From Pseudonocardia hydrocarbonoxydans (lineage in GTDB: Bacteria; Actinomycetota; Actinomycetes; Mycobacteriales; Pseudonocardiaceae), in the NCBI RefSeq assembly GCF_006539565.1, contig NZ_BJNG01000001.1, positions 208,806 to 272,805 on the forward strand: a DNA stretch of 64,000 nucleotides, written 5' to 3'. Shown here one piece after another: positions 47,939 to 58,383 of the stretch. The notes below the pieces were generated by a model. The model made no database searches. It was not told where the DNA came from and worked only from the letters and a program-made list of their open reading frames with translations. A program made the position numbers and the translations under genes. Positions within the stretch are counted from its first letter, which is position 1; every line of letters begins with the position of its first letter.

Positions 47939-47956
47939 GTGATCCGGATCGGGTAG
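47939..47956 (+). other. Five-codon leaderless upstream ORF
   Basis: GTG ATC CGG ATC GGG TAG encodes Met-Ile-Arg-Ile-Gly and starts where transcription should start. It is followed by a GGCCG-TCTT-CGGCC hairpin at 47958-47971 and then the ABC-F gene. Such short frames before ribosome-acting ABC-F genes can sense stalled ribosomes. Confidence 0.4.
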
Positions 47957-48001
47957 CGGCCGTCTTCGGCCCACGTCCCCCCGAGCTCTGGAGTCCTCCT
48001 C

Positions 48002-49624
<1,623 letters not shown>

Positions 49625-49750
49625 ACGGGCGATCATGGCCCCGTCCGCACCACCCGAACGCCGGTGTGACGCGGCTCTCCTCCTCGTGGGGCGTCGACCG
49701 GGTGACGGCCCGGTGGCGTCGGGGTGACGCTGCGGCGTCGAGCAGCCGGA

Positions 49751-49867
49751 GATGATCACCCGTACGCGTGGTCCGTTCGGGCGAACCGCTCACCGATCAT
49801 CGAATGGATCTCCTGTTCCCGGTCATCGCGCTGGACGATCATTGATCCACCGGGGGGCCGGACGATC
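49751..49867 (+). promoter_or_regulatory. GATC-rich leader region of the small HTH gene
   Basis: The 291-base gap between the ABC-F and small HTH genes holds no gene. Six GATC words fall within 114 bases (at 49754, 49795, 49807, 49837, 49844, 49864), three of them in ATGATC/GATCAT words spaced 41-42 bases apart. It probably contains the promoter, but no clear -10/-35 pair could be assigned. Confidence 0.3.
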
Positions 49868-49915
49868 CCCTTCCGCGGGGCGACCCGCGGGACGGCAACG
49901 AGGAGGCGCGACGTC

Positions 49916-50125
49916 ATGCCCGACCTGAAGAAGGGCGCCCGCATCACGGGCACCCAGCGCGACAAGCTCGCGGGCGACCTGAAGAAGAAGTACGAGAAGG
50001 GCGCCAGCATCCGGGCCCTCGCGGAGTCCACGGGCCGGTCCTACGGCTTCGTGCACCGCGTGCTGTCCGAGACCGGCGTCACCCTGCGCGGGCGCGGCGG
50101 GGCCACGCGCACCAAGAAGAAGTAG
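49916..50125 (+). CDS. Small conserved HTH protein (Rv1473A-like)
   Basis: A 69-residue basic protein: KKGARITGTQRDKLAGDLKK is followed by a helix-turn-helix (GASIRALAESTGRSYGFVHR) and a Lys/Arg-rich tail ending in TRTKKK. The wording is highly conserved in actinobacteria, and M. tuberculosis Rv1473A, also next to the ABC-F gene, is the counterpart. ATG start follows a GAGGAGG ribosome site. Targets are unknown. Confidence 0.85.
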   Translation: MPDLKKGARITGTQRDKLAGDLKKKYEKGASIRALAESTGRSYGFVHRVLSETGVTLRGRGGATRTKKK

Positions 50126-50138
50126 CCCTACTCGGGGG

Positions 50139-50144
50139 TAGCCT
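50139..50144 (+). promoter_or_regulatory. -10 box of the enoyl-CoA hydratase gene (leaderless)
   Basis: TAGCCT, six bases before the ATG at 50151. Confidence 0.45.
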
Positions 50145-50150
50145 GCCGGC

Positions 50151-50942
50151 ATGACCCTCGCGGAATCCGACCTCCTGCAGCGCGGTGGGCTGGCCCTGGA
50201 CGTCGACGGCGCCCGGGCCACCATCACGCTGTCCCGTCCCGACTCGCTCAACGCGCAGACCCCGGACACGTGGGCGGCGCTGGCCGCGATCGGGGAGTCC
50301 CTCGGCGACGACGTGCGCGTGGTCGTCGTCCGAGGGGCGGGTCGGGCGTTCTCGGCGGGGCTCGACCGCAGCCTGTTCACGCCCGCGCCCGGGCGGCCCG
50401 GCATCGCCGCGCTGGGCACGATGCCGCCCGACGAGGCGGACCTGACGATCGCGGGCTACCAGGCCGGGTTCTCCTGGTTGCGTGATCCGGCACGCGTCAC
50501 GATCGCCGCGGTGCAGGGGCACGCGATCGGCGGCGGGTTCCAGCTCGCGCTGGCGTGCGACCTGCGGGTCGTCGCCGACGACGTGCAGTTCTGCATGGCC
50601 GAGCCCGCGCTGGGCATCGTGCCCGACCTCGGCGGCACCCACCCGCTGGTGCGCGCCGTCGGGTACGCCCGCGCGGTCGAGATCTGCCTGACCGGACGCC
50701 GGGTCGGCGCCGAGGAGTCGGTGCGGATCGGCCTCGCCCTGCGCTCGGTACCGCCCGCCGAGCTGGACGCGGCGGCCGACGAGCTCGCCACCGCCCTCGT
50801 CGGGGCCCCGCGGGAGGCCGCGGCCGAGACCCTGCGCCTGCTCGCCGGCGTCGCCGACGGGCTGGATCCCGCCGCGGCGCTGGCGGCGGAGCGGGCGGCC
50901 CAGGTCCGCCGCCTGCGCTCCCTCGCTGCCGGCACCGGCTGA
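50151..50942 (+). CDS. Enoyl-CoA hydratase/isomerase family protein (EchA12-like)
   Basis: A 263-residue crotonase-fold protein. The oxyanion-hole regions are RAFSAGLDRSLF and AAVQGHAIGGGFQLALACD; ACDLRVVADDVQFCMAEPALGIVPDLGG follows, with Glu in the AEPALGI segment and Asp in PDLGGT close to the normal catalytic positions. It probably hydrates or isomerises enoyl-CoA in lipid degradation. Corresponds by neighbourhood to Rv1472 (echA12). ATG directly after a TAGCCT box. Confidence 0.87.
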   Translation: MTLAESDLLQRGGLALDVDGARATITLSRPDSLNAQTPDTWAALAAIGESLGDDVRVVVVRGAGRAFSAGLDRSLFTPAPGRPGIAALGTMPPDEADLTIAGYQAGFSWLRDPARVTIAAVQGHAIGGGFQLALACDLRVVADDVQFCMAEPALGIVPDLGGTHPLVRAVGYARAVEICLTGRRVGAEESVRIGLALRSVPPAELDAAADELATALVGAPREAAAETLRLLAGVADGLDPAAALAAERAAQVRRLRSLAAGTG

Positions 50943-50975
50943 GGCGCCCCCCGCCCGGGCCCGACCCCGTCCCGC

Positions 50976-51042
50976 GTCGCACGGCTTCCGGCGCGTCGCA
51001 GAGGCTGCACCCTGTGCGACGGGCGGCGTGGCGTGCGACGGG
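50976..51042 (+). repeat. Nested inverted repeat element, copy D
   Basis: Starts GTCGCACGG, inner CGCAGAGGCTGCACCCTGTG, ends GCGTGCGACGGG. It is the closest relative of copy C, with most differences concentrated in the spacers between the complementary arms. Confidence 0.65.
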
Positions 51043-51136
51043 TGGGGTCGGGTCGCGGGCCGGGGTGGGGGCCGGTAGGGAGTAGTCCGGGGCCGGACGG
51101 TGTTCGGTCCGGTGGCGCCGGTGTCGGGAGGTGGTC

Positions 51137-53092
51137 GTGGAACGGCCTGTGGGGATGATGCGCAGGGTGGCGTCCGGGGTGGACGCACCGCGCTCGGTCG
51201 CGCCCGGCACCATCGGCCGCATCTGGCGGTTCGCCGCCCCGTACCGGCGCTGGCTGCTGACCTTCCTGCTGCTCACCGTCGTGATGGCGACGATCGGGGT
51301 CGCGACGCCGGTGCTCGCGGGGCAGGTCGTCAACGCGATCGTGGCGGGCGGCGACGCCTCCGCGGCCGCCGCCACCGTCGTCGGGCTGGCGGCGGGGATC
51401 GCGGCACTGGCGGTCCTGGAGGCCGTCACGGGGCTGGTGTCGCGGTGGTTCTCCTCCCGGATCGGGGAGGGTCTGATCGTCGACCTGCGCAAGGCCGTGT
51501 TCACCCACGTCCAGAAGATGCCGGTCGCGTTCTTCACCCGCACCCGCACCGGGGCGCTGGTCAGCCGGCTCAACAACGACGTCATCGGGGCACAGTCGGC
51601 GATCACCTCGACGCTGGCCACGGTGCTGTCCAACTCCATCCAGCTGATCCTCGCCCTCGGTGTGATGATCACCCTCGCCTGGCAGGTCACGCTGCTGGCC
51701 CTGTTGCTGCTGCCGGTGTTCGTGCTGCCCGCCCGCCGGATGGGGCGCACCATCGCCGACCTGCGCCGCGAGTCGGCCGACCTCAACGCCGGCATGAGCA
51801 CGCAGATGACCGAGCGGTTCTCCGCGCCCGGAGCCACCCTCGTCAAGCTGTTCGGCCGCCCCGACGAGGAGGCCGCCGAGTTCGGCGCCGTCGCCGAGCG
51901 CGTGCGCGACATCGGGGTGCGCACCGCGATGGTGTCGCGCGTGTTCGTCACCGCGCTGTCGCTGGTCTCGGCGCTGGCGCAGGCGCTGGTCTACGGCCTG
52001 GGCGGCTACCTCGCGGTCACCGGTGTGATCGAGCCCGGCACCGTCGTCACCCTGGCCCTGCTGCTCACCCGTCTCTACACCCCGATGACGGCACTGGCCA
52101 ACGCCCGCGTCGACGTCATGACCGCGCTCGTGTCGTTCGAGCGGGTCTTCGAGGTGCTCGACCTCGAACCGATGATCCGCGAGCGGCCCGACCCGGTCCC
52201 GCTGCCCGCGGGGCCGGTCACCGTCGCCCTGCGCGACGTCCGGTTCGGCTACCCCGGCGCCGAGGACGTGTCGCTGGCGTCGCTGGAGGAGGTGGCGGTG
52301 CTCGACCAGCGGCCCAGCGAGGAGGTGCTGCACGGCGTCGACCTGGAGGTCGGGGGCGGGCAGCTGCTGGCGCTGGTCGGGTCGTCGGGGGCCGGGAAGT
52401 CGACGATCGCCTCGCTCGTCCCGCGCCTGTACGACGTCGACTCGGGTGCGGTGACGCTGTCCGGCGTCGACGTGCGCGACCTGGGCTTCGCCGACCTGCG
52501 CGGCGCGGTCGGCGTGGTCACCCAGGACGGGCACCTGTTCCACAGCTCGATCGGCGACAACCTGCGCTACGCGAAACCGGACGCGAGCGACGCCGAGATC
52601 GTCGACGCGCTGCGCCGCGCCCGCCTCGGCGATCTGCTCGAGGGCCTGCCCGACGGGCTCGACACCGTCGTGGGGGAGCGCGGCTACCGGCTCTCCGGCG
52701 GCGAGCGCCAGCGGCTGACGATCGCGCGGCTGCTGCTGGCCCGCCCGCGGGTGGTGATCCTGGACGAGGCGACGGCGCACCTGGACTCGGAGTCGGAGTC
52801 GGCGGTGCAGGAGGCGCTGGTGGAGGCCCTGTCCGGGCGCACGGCGATCGTCATCGCGCACCGGCTCTCCACGGTGCGCCGGGCCGACCGGATCGCGGTC
52901 GTCGAGCACGGGCGGATCGTGGAGAGCGGCACCCACGACGAGCTGATCGCGGCCGGCGGCCGGTACGCGGTGCTGCACCGCACGCAGTTCGCCCAGGACA
53001 CCGCCCCCGCCCCCGCCGCCGTCGACGACGGGGTCGAGTGCGGCATCGACGGCTGCACCGTGCGCCACCGCGAGGAGCACGTCGTCGGCTGA
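51137..53092 (+). CDS. ABC-type multidrug/lipid exporter (TMD-NBD half-transporter)
   Basis: A 651-residue half-transporter. The N-terminal 340 residues contain six transmembrane helices; the C-terminal ATPase has Walker A GSSGAGKSTIASLV, Q-loop VTQDGHLFHSS, signature YRLSGGERQRLTIA, Walker B RVVILDEATAHLD and H-loop IAHRLSTVRRAD. A roughly 20-residue extra loop (LASLEEVAVLDQRPSEE) precedes the nucleotide domain core. The start is the GTG six bases after a GGGAG site; further in-frame GTG/ATG codons lie nearby. Substrate unknown. Downstream is acnR in convergent orientation. Confidence 0.88.
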   Translation: MERPVGMMRRVASGVDAPRSVAPGTIGRIWRFAAPYRRWLLTFLLLTVVMATIGVATPVLAGQVVNAIVAGGDASAAAATVVGLAAGIAALAVLEAVTGLVSRWFSSRIGEGLIVDLRKAVFTHVQKMPVAFFTRTRTGALVSRLNNDVIGAQSAITSTLATVLSNSIQLILALGVMITLAWQVTLLALLLLPVFVLPARRMGRTIADLRRESADLNAGMSTQMTERFSAPGATLVKLFGRPDEEAAEFGAVAERVRDIGVRTAMVSRVFVTALSLVSALAQALVYGLGGYLAVTGVIEPGTVVTLALLLTRLYTPMTALANARVDVMTALVSFERVFEVLDLEPMIRERPDPVPLPAGPVTVALRDVRFGYPGAEDVSLASLEEVAVLDQRPSEEVLHGVDLEVGGGQLLALVGSSGAGKSTIASLVPRLYDVDSGAVTLSGVDVRDLGFADLRGAVGVVTQDGHLFHSSIGDNLRYAKPDASDAEIVDALRRARLGDLLEGLPDGLDTVVGERGYRLSGGERQRLTIARLLLARPRVVILDEATAHLDSESESAVQEALVEALSGRTAIVIAHRLSTVRRADRIAVVEHGRIVESGTHDELIAAGGRYAVLHRTQFAQDTAPAPAAVDDGVECGIDGCTVRHREEHVVG

Positions 53093-53105
53093 GGCCGACG
53101 GCGGG

Positions 53106-53669
53106 TCAGCGGCGCACCGCCGCCTCGACGAGGTCCAGGACCGGGCCCAGGTCGTCGGCGGACAGGCCCATCGCCAGGTGCGACACCAGGCCCTCCATCA
53201 CCAGCTCCAGGTACTGCGCGAGGACGGCGACGGGCACGTCGTCGCGCACGGCGCCCGCGCGGGCCTGCCGCTCCAGGCGGGCGCGGGTGGCCCGGGTCAG
53301 GGCCGCGGAGTGCGCGCTCCAGCGCTCGCGGAACTCCGGCTCGGTGCGCAGCCGCCGCGACACCTCCAGGCGGGTGCCCAGCCAGCTCCGCTCGTCGACG
53401 GGGTCGGTGAGCAGGTTGCGCATGACCTGCACCAGCCCGTCGGCGGCGACGACGTCGGCCATCCGCTCGGCGTCCTGCTCGGCCAGGGCCAGGAACAGGG
53501 CGTCCTTGTCGCGGAAGTAGTGGAAGATCGCGCCGCGGGACAGCCCGGTGGACTGCTCGAGCCGCCGGACGGTGGCGCCCTCGTAGCCGTGGCGGGCGAA
53601 GCAGGTGCGGGCCCCGTCGAGGATCTCCTGGCGCCGCGCCGCGAGCTGGTCGGTGCTGACGCGGGGCAT
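53106..53669 (-). CDS. acnR: TetR-family aconitase repressor AcnR
   Basis: A 187-residue TetR regulator whose DNA-binding domain (RQEILDGARTCFARHGYEGA, then TVRRLEQSTGLSRGAIFHYF) is nearly the same as Corynebacterium glutamicum AcnR, which represses the aconitase gene. M. tuberculosis has its counterpart (Rv1474c) directly beside acn. Here it is about 7 kb away from acn, with the ergothioneine genes in between. ATG six bases after a TAGGGT box (53676-53681, minus strand), so probably leaderless. Confidence 0.88.
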   Translation of the reverse strand: MPRVSTDQLAARRQEILDGARTCFARHGYEGATVRRLEQSTGLSRGAIFHYFRDKDALFLALAEQDAERMADVVAADGLVQVMRNLLTDPVDERSWLGTRLEVSRRLRTEPEFRERWSAHSAALTRATRARLERQARAGAVRDDVPVAVLAQYLELVMEGLVSHLAMGLSADDLGPVLDLVEAAVRR

Positions 53670-53763
53670 CGCACCACCCTAGCCACCCAGACGTACGTAC
53701 GGCTTGGGACCGACGTCATGGGTTCGTTCGCCACAAGCACCTGCGCGACGCCCGGACCGCGGG

Positions 53764-53769
53764 TAGCGT
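53764..53769 (+). promoter_or_regulatory. -10 box of the egt operon (leaderless)
   Basis: TAGCGT, eight bases before the egtA GTG at 53778. Confidence 0.45.
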
Positions 53770-53777
53770 CGTTCCGC

Positions 53778-55127
53778 GTGACCCAGGACGTGACGTCGGG
53801 GGCCGCCGCGCCGGCGCCCACCCCGGATCCGCCGGACCCGGGCCCGTCGGTGCTGCACGACTGCGCCGACGCGGAGGCCTACGTCGCGTCGGTGTGCTTC
53901 AAGCACGGCCCCCCGCGGCTGATCGGCGTCGAGCTCGAATGGCTGCTGCACCGCAGGGCCGTCCCGGACGCCCCGCTCGACGCCGAGCGCCTCGTGGCCG
54001 CGCTGGGCCCGCACGCCCCCCGCACGCTGAACCCCACATCGCCCGCCGAGCCCCTCCCGGCCGGCTCCACCATCACCGTCGAACCCGGCGGGCAGGCCGA
54101 ACTGGCCAGCCCCCCGCTGGCCGATCTCGGTCTGCTGCTCGACACCGTCCGCGCCGACGGCGCCGCCCTGCTGGGCCGCCTCGCCGCCCACGGCCTGTAC
54201 CCGCACCCGCGCGCCGCCGACCCCCTGCGCCCGCCGGTCCGGCTGTTGCAGGTGCCGCGCTACCGCGCGATGGAGCAGTCCTTCGACCGGATCGGGCCCT
54301 ACGGCCGCAGCGCCATGTGCTCCACCGCGGCCGTGCAGGTCTGCCTCGACACCGGCGAGGGCGCCGACGTCGCGCGGCGCTGGGCCGCGGTGCACGCCGT
54401 CGGCCCGGTGCTGCTGGCCGCGTTCGCCAACTCGCCCGTGCTGCACGGGCGGCGGACCGGCTGGAAGTCGTCGCGCTGGGCGGCCTGGCTGGCGTGCGAC
54501 CCCGCCCGGACCGGGGCCCCACCGCCGTCCGACACCGACCCGGACCGCGACCCCGCACCGGCCTGGGCCCGGCGGGTGCTGGCCAGCCCGCTGCTGTGCG
54601 TCCGCCGGGAGGGCAGCTGGGCCGTGCCGCGCGGGGTGACCTTCCGCGACTGGGTGGACGGCGCCCTGCCGACCCCGCCGACCACCGCCGACCTCGACTA
54701 CCACGTGTCCACGCTGTTCCCCCCGGTCCGGCCGCACGGGTTCCTGGAGGTCCGCTACGTCGACGCCCAGGCCGGGGACGGGTGGGCGCTGCCCACCGCG
54801 GTGCTGGCGGCGCTGCTGGCCGCGCCCGCCACCGTCGACCGGGTGCTGGAGCTGTGCGAGCCCGCCCGCGGGCGCTGGGTGTCCGGCGCCCGGCACGGCC
54901 TCGACGACCGGGTGCTCGCCCGCGCCGCCGCCGCCGTGTTCACCCTGGCGCTGGAACGGCTACCCGGTCTCGGTGCGCCGCGCCGCGTGCTCGACGCGCT
55001 CACGACCATGACCGAGCGGCACGTGCTGCGCGGCCGATGTCCCGCCGACGACCCGGCACCCGGCGACCGCGACGCCGTCACCGCCCCCCGGCTCGAGCCG
55101 GGGATCTCCGGAGGGGAGACCGCATGA
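53778..55127 (+). CDS. egtA: Ergothioneine biosynthesis glutamate-cysteine ligase EgtA
   Basis: A 449-residue ligase that makes gamma-glutamylcysteine, the sulfur donor in the mycobacterial ergothioneine pathway. Landmarks: GVELEWLLHRR, TVEPGGQAELASPPL and the later QVCLDTGEGADVARRW plus FLEVRYVDAQ. GTG start supported by a TAGCGT box eight bases upstream; longer upstream frames lie in the acnR region. First of four overlapping genes egtA-B-C-D. Confidence 0.92.
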   Translation: MTQDVTSGAAAPAPTPDPPDPGPSVLHDCADAEAYVASVCFKHGPPRLIGVELEWLLHRRAVPDAPLDAERLVAALGPHAPRTLNPTSPAEPLPAGSTITVEPGGQAELASPPLADLGLLLDTVRADGAALLGRLAAHGLYPHPRAADPLRPPVRLLQVPRYRAMEQSFDRIGPYGRSAMCSTAAVQVCLDTGEGADVARRWAAVHAVGPVLLAAFANSPVLHGRRTGWKSSRWAAWLACDPARTGAPPPSDTDPDRDPAPAWARRVLASPLLCVRREGSWAVPRGVTFRDWVDGALPTPPTTADLDYHVSTLFPPVRPHGFLEVRYVDAQAGDGWALPTAVLAALLAAPATVDRVLELCEPARGRWVSGARHGLDDRVLARAAAAVFTLALERLPGLGAPRRVLDALTTMTERHVLRGRCPADDPAPGDRDAVTAPRLEPGISGGETA

Positions 55128-56497
55128 CCACCCTCGCCGAGGGCGACAGCCCCGAGGCACTGCGCACCCGCGTGGCCGGCCTGCTGGCCGCGGCCCGGGC
55201 GCGCAGCACCGCGCTGACCGACGCCGTCGACGAGGCCGACCTGGTGGCCCAGCACTCCCCGCTGATGTCGCCGCTGGTCTGGGACCTCGCGCACATCGGG
55301 AGCCAGGAGGAGCTCTGGCTCGTGCGGGACGTCGGCGGCCGCGAGCCGCTGCGCCCCGAGATCGACGGCCTCTACGACGCCTTCCAGCACTCCCGCGCCA
55401 GCCGCGTCACGCTGCCACTGCTCACCCCGCCCGAGGCCCGGACCTACGTGGCCGAGGTCCGGGACAAGGCCCTCGACGCGCTGCACCGCAGCCCGCTGTC
55501 GGGGCGGCGCCTGGAGCGCGACGGGTTCGCGTTCGGGATGATCGTGCAGCACGAGCAGCAGCACGACGAGACGATGCTCGCCACCCACCAGCTGCGCACC
55601 GGAGCCCCGGTGCTGCACGCGCCGGCCCCGCCGCCGGGCCGGACGCCGTCGGCCCGCGAGGTGTACGTGCCGGCCGGGCCGTTCGAGATGGGCACCTCGG
55701 TCGAGCCGTGGGCCCTGGACAACGAGCGCCCCGCGCACGCCGTCCACGTCGACGCCTTCTGGATCGACACCGCACCGGTCACCAACGGCGCCTACGCCGA
55801 GTTCGTCGACGCCGGCGGCTACGACGACCCGCGCTGGTGGAGCGCGGCCGGGTGGCGCCACCGGCTCGACGCCGGGCTGAGCGCCCCCCAGTTCTGGGAG
55901 CGCGACGGCTCCGGCACCTGGTACCGCCGCCGCTTCGGGGTGCTCGCGCCGGTCGTGCCCGACGAGCCGGTGGTGCACGTCTGCTTCCACGAGGCCGACG
56001 CCTACGCGCGCTGGGCCGGCCGCCGGTTGCCCACGGAGGCGGAGTGGGAGAAGGCGGCCCGCCACGACCCGGCCACCGGCCGCTCGCGCCGCTACCCCTG
56101 GGGCGACGAGGAGCCGACCGAGCGGCACGCCAACCTCGGCCAGCGCCACCTGCAGCCCGCCCCGGTGGGGGCCTACCCGGCGGGTGTGTCGGCGCTGGGG
56201 GTGCACCAGCTCGTCGGCGACGTCTGGGAGTGGCTGTCCTCCGGCTTCGAGGCCTACCCGGGCTACGAGACCTTCCCGTACCCGGAGTACTCGGAGGTGT
56301 TCTTCGGCGGCGACTACCGGATGCTGCGCGGCGGCTCCTTCGGCACCGACCCGTCGGCGGTGCGCGCCACGTTCCGCAACTGGGACCACCCGGTCCGGCG
56401 GCAGATCTTCGCCGGCTTCCGGTGCGCCCGCGACGCCGGGCCCCGCGACGACCGGCCCCTCGGCGACCGGCCCCTCGGCGGCGGAGCGGTGGCGTAG
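55124..56497 (+). CDS. egtB: Hercynylcysteine sulfoxide synthase EgtB
   Basis: A 457-residue iron enzyme coupling hercynine with gamma-glutamylcysteine using oxygen. The N-terminal DinB-like domain supplies the iron histidines in WDLAHIGSQEELW and QHEQQHDETML; the C-terminal FGE-sulfatase domain has VPAGPFEMGTS, FWIDTAPVTNGAYAEFVDA, RLPTEAEWEKAARHDP and LRGGSFGTDP. The end carries a direct repeat (DRPLGDRPLGG). ATG overlaps the egtA stop. Confidence 0.94.
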   Translation: MTTLAEGDSPEALRTRVAGLLAAARARSTALTDAVDEADLVAQHSPLMSPLVWDLAHIGSQEELWLVRDVGGREPLRPEIDGLYDAFQHSRASRVTLPLLTPPEARTYVAEVRDKALDALHRSPLSGRRLERDGFAFGMIVQHEQQHDETMLATHQLRTGAPVLHAPAPPPGRTPSAREVYVPAGPFEMGTSVEPWALDNERPAHAVHVDAFWIDTAPVTNGAYAEFVDAGGYDDPRWWSAAGWRHRLDAGLSAPQFWERDGSGTWYRRRFGVLAPVVPDEPVVHVCFHEADAYARWAGRRLPTEAEWEKAARHDPATGRSRRYPWGDEEPTERHANLGQRHLQPAPVGAYPAGVSALGVHQLVGDVWEWLSSGFEAYPGYETFPYPEYSEVFFGGDYRMLRGGSFGTDPSAVRATFRNWDHPVRRQIFAGFRCARDAGPRDDRPLGDRPLGGGAVA

Positions 56498-56503
56498 CGG
56501 AGG

Positions 56504-57265
56504 GTGTGCCGGCATCTGGCCTATCTCGGGCCACCGGTGACGCTGTCGTCGCCGGTGCTCGACGCGCCGCACTCGCTGCGCCACCAGTCCTACGCCCCCA
56601 CCGACATGCGCGGCGGGGGCACGGTCAACGTCGACGGCTTCGGCGCGGGCTGGTACCCCGAACCGGGCGGCGACGCCCTGCGCTACCGCAGCGCGACCCC
56701 GATCTGGGCCGACGACTCCTTCGCCGCGCTGGCCGCCGCCACCCGCACGACGGCCCTGCTCGGAGCCGTCCGCTCGGCCACCACGGGCATGCCCGTGACG
56801 CCCGCCGCCAACGCCCCCTTCGTCGACGGGCGGTGGCTGTTCAGCCACAACGGCCGCGTCGCGGGCTGGCCGGACGCGGTGGCCGCGCAGGCGGCGCAGC
56901 TGCCGGTGACCGATCTGCTCACCCTCGACGCCCCGACCGACTCCGCGCTGCTGTGGGCGCTGGTGCGGCGCAGGCTGCGCGCGGGGGAGGACCCGGCCGC
57001 CGTGCTCGCGGGCGTCGTCACCACGGTGGCCGCGGCGGCCCCCGGATCGCGGCTGAACCTGCTGCTCACCGACGGCGCCACGATCTGGGCCACCGCCTGG
57101 GACCACGCCCTGTCGCTGCGCGTCGACGACGGCTGCGCGCTCGTCGCGTCCGAACCGCTCGACGACCACCCCTCCTGGACCGGGGTGCCCGACCGGCACC
57201 TCGTGGTCGCCCGCCCGGGCGACCACCGCACGGAACCGCTTCTGACGACAACGGGAGTCCGATGA
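56504..57265 (+). CDS. egtC: Gamma-glutamyl-hercynylcysteine sulfoxide hydrolase EgtC
   Basis: A 253-residue class II amidohydrolase that removes the glutamate. The nucleophile is Cys2 in MCRHLAYLGPP, so the GTG start must be here; glutaminase-type motifs NVDGFGAGWYPE, AVRSATTG and FSHNGRVAG follow. Six bases after egtB, and its stop overlaps the egtD start (ATGA). Confidence 0.94.
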   Translation: MCRHLAYLGPPVTLSSPVLDAPHSLRHQSYAPTDMRGGGTVNVDGFGAGWYPEPGGDALRYRSATPIWADDSFAALAAATRTTALLGAVRSATTGMPVTPAANAPFVDGRWLFSHNGRVAGWPDAVAAQAAQLPVTDLLTLDAPTDSALLWALVRRRLRAGEDPAAVLAGVVTTVAAAAPGSRLNLLLTDGATIWATAWDHALSLRVDDGCALVASEPLDDHPSWTGVPDRHLVVARPGDHRTEPLLTTTGVR

Positions 57266-58239
57266 GTGCCCAGCACGCCCTGCTCGACGTCCACCTCACC
57301 GACGGCGACGCCGACCGCGCCCTGCGCGCCGACGCCGCCGCCGGGCTGACCGCCGTGCCCAAGTCGCTGCCGCCGAAGTGGTTCTACGACGCCCGCGGCA
57401 GCGCGCTGTTCGAGAAGATCACCGAGCTGCCCGAGTACTACCCGACGCGCACGGAGGCGGCGCTGCTCACCCACAGCGTCGACGAGATCGCGGCGGCGTC
57501 GGGCGCGGAGACCCTCGTCGAGCTGGGGTCGGGGTCGTCGTCGAAGACCCGCCTGCTGCTGGACGCGTTCGGGCGCACCGGCACGCTGCGGCGCTACGTG
57601 CCCCAGGACGTCAGCGAGTCGGCGCTGCGCCTGGCCATGGACGCGCTCGCCCTCGACTACCCCGACCTGGAGCTGCACGGCGTCGTCGGCGACTTCACCC
57701 GGCACCTCGACCGGCTCCCGCGCGGGGGGCGGCGCATGGTCGCGTTCCTGGGCGGCACCATCGGCAACCTCACCCGCGACGAGCGCTACGCCTTCCTCGC
57801 CCAGCTGCGGGAGGTGCTGGAGCCGGGGGAGCAGCTGCTGCTGGGCACCGGGCTGGTCGTCGAGGAGTCGGTGATGGTGCCGGCCTACGACGACGCCGCG
57901 GGGGTCACCGCGGAGTTCAACCGCAACGTGCTGCACGTGCTCAACCGCGAGCTCGGGGCCGACTTCGACGTCGACTCCTTCGCGCACAGGGCGCTGTGGG
58001 ACGCGGAGAACAGCTGGATCGAGATGCGGCTGGTGGCGCAGCGGGCGATGACGGTGCGGCTCGCGGAGCTGGACCTGACCGTCGAGTTCGCCGAGGGGGA
58101 GGAGATGCGCACCGAGATCTCCACGAAGTTCCGGCCCGACGGGGTGGCCGAGGCGCTGGAGGCCACGGGCTGGGCGGTCGCCCACACCTGGACCGACCCG
58201 GACGCCCGCTTCGCCCTGACCCTGGCCACCGCGGTCTGA
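57262..58239 (+). CDS. egtD: L-histidine N(alpha)-methyltransferase EgtD
   Basis: A 325-residue SAM-dependent enzyme that trimethylates histidine to hercynine, the first step of ergothioneine synthesis. Seen: LPPKWFYDARGSALFEKITE with PEYYPTRTEAALL, the SAM loop VELGSGSSSKTRLLL, and FLGGTIGNL. No egtE-type desulfurase gene follows; the last step must be done by an enzyme encoded elsewhere. A stem-loop with tandem repeats ends the operon. Confidence 0.95.
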   Translation: MSAQHALLDVHLTDGDADRALRADAAAGLTAVPKSLPPKWFYDARGSALFEKITELPEYYPTRTEAALLTHSVDEIAAASGAETLVELGSGSSSKTRLLLDAFGRTGTLRRYVPQDVSESALRLAMDALALDYPDLELHGVVGDFTRHLDRLPRGGRRMVAFLGGTIGNLTRDERYAFLAQLREVLEPGEQLLLGTGLVVEESVMVPAYDDAAGVTAEFNRNVLHVLNRELGADFDVDSFAHRALWDAENSWIEMRLVAQRAMTVRLAELDLTVEFAEGEEMRTEISTKFRPDGVAEALEATGWAVAHTWTDPDARFALTLATAV

Positions 58240-58252
58240 CCCCCGCCCTCCC

Positions 58253-58336
58253 GCGAGTCGGGACGTGGCTGCGCACGAGTCGGTGCGTGGCTGCGACCGG
58301 GTCGGGGTGTGGACGCGACCGGGTCGGGGTGTCGTC
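58253..58336 (+). repeat. Four tandem units of about 22 bp after egtD
   Basis: Units start at 58253, 58271, 58293 and 58315 and share GCG(A/C)...GGGTCGGGGTGTG-like wording; the last two are nearly identical. An inverted copy (GGACCCCGACCC-like) follows. Confidence 0.55.
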
Positions 58337-58356
58337 GCGCGACGGGACCCCGACCC
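58321..58356. terminator. Stem-loop ending the egt operon
   Basis: GGGTCGGGGT (58321-58330) pairs with ACCCCGACCC (58347-58356); the loop holds an inner GTCG/CGAC pairing. It lies 80 bases after the egtD stop. Confidence 0.6.
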
Positions 58357-58383
58357 GCGGGGTGGTGGGGCAGGATCGGGGGC

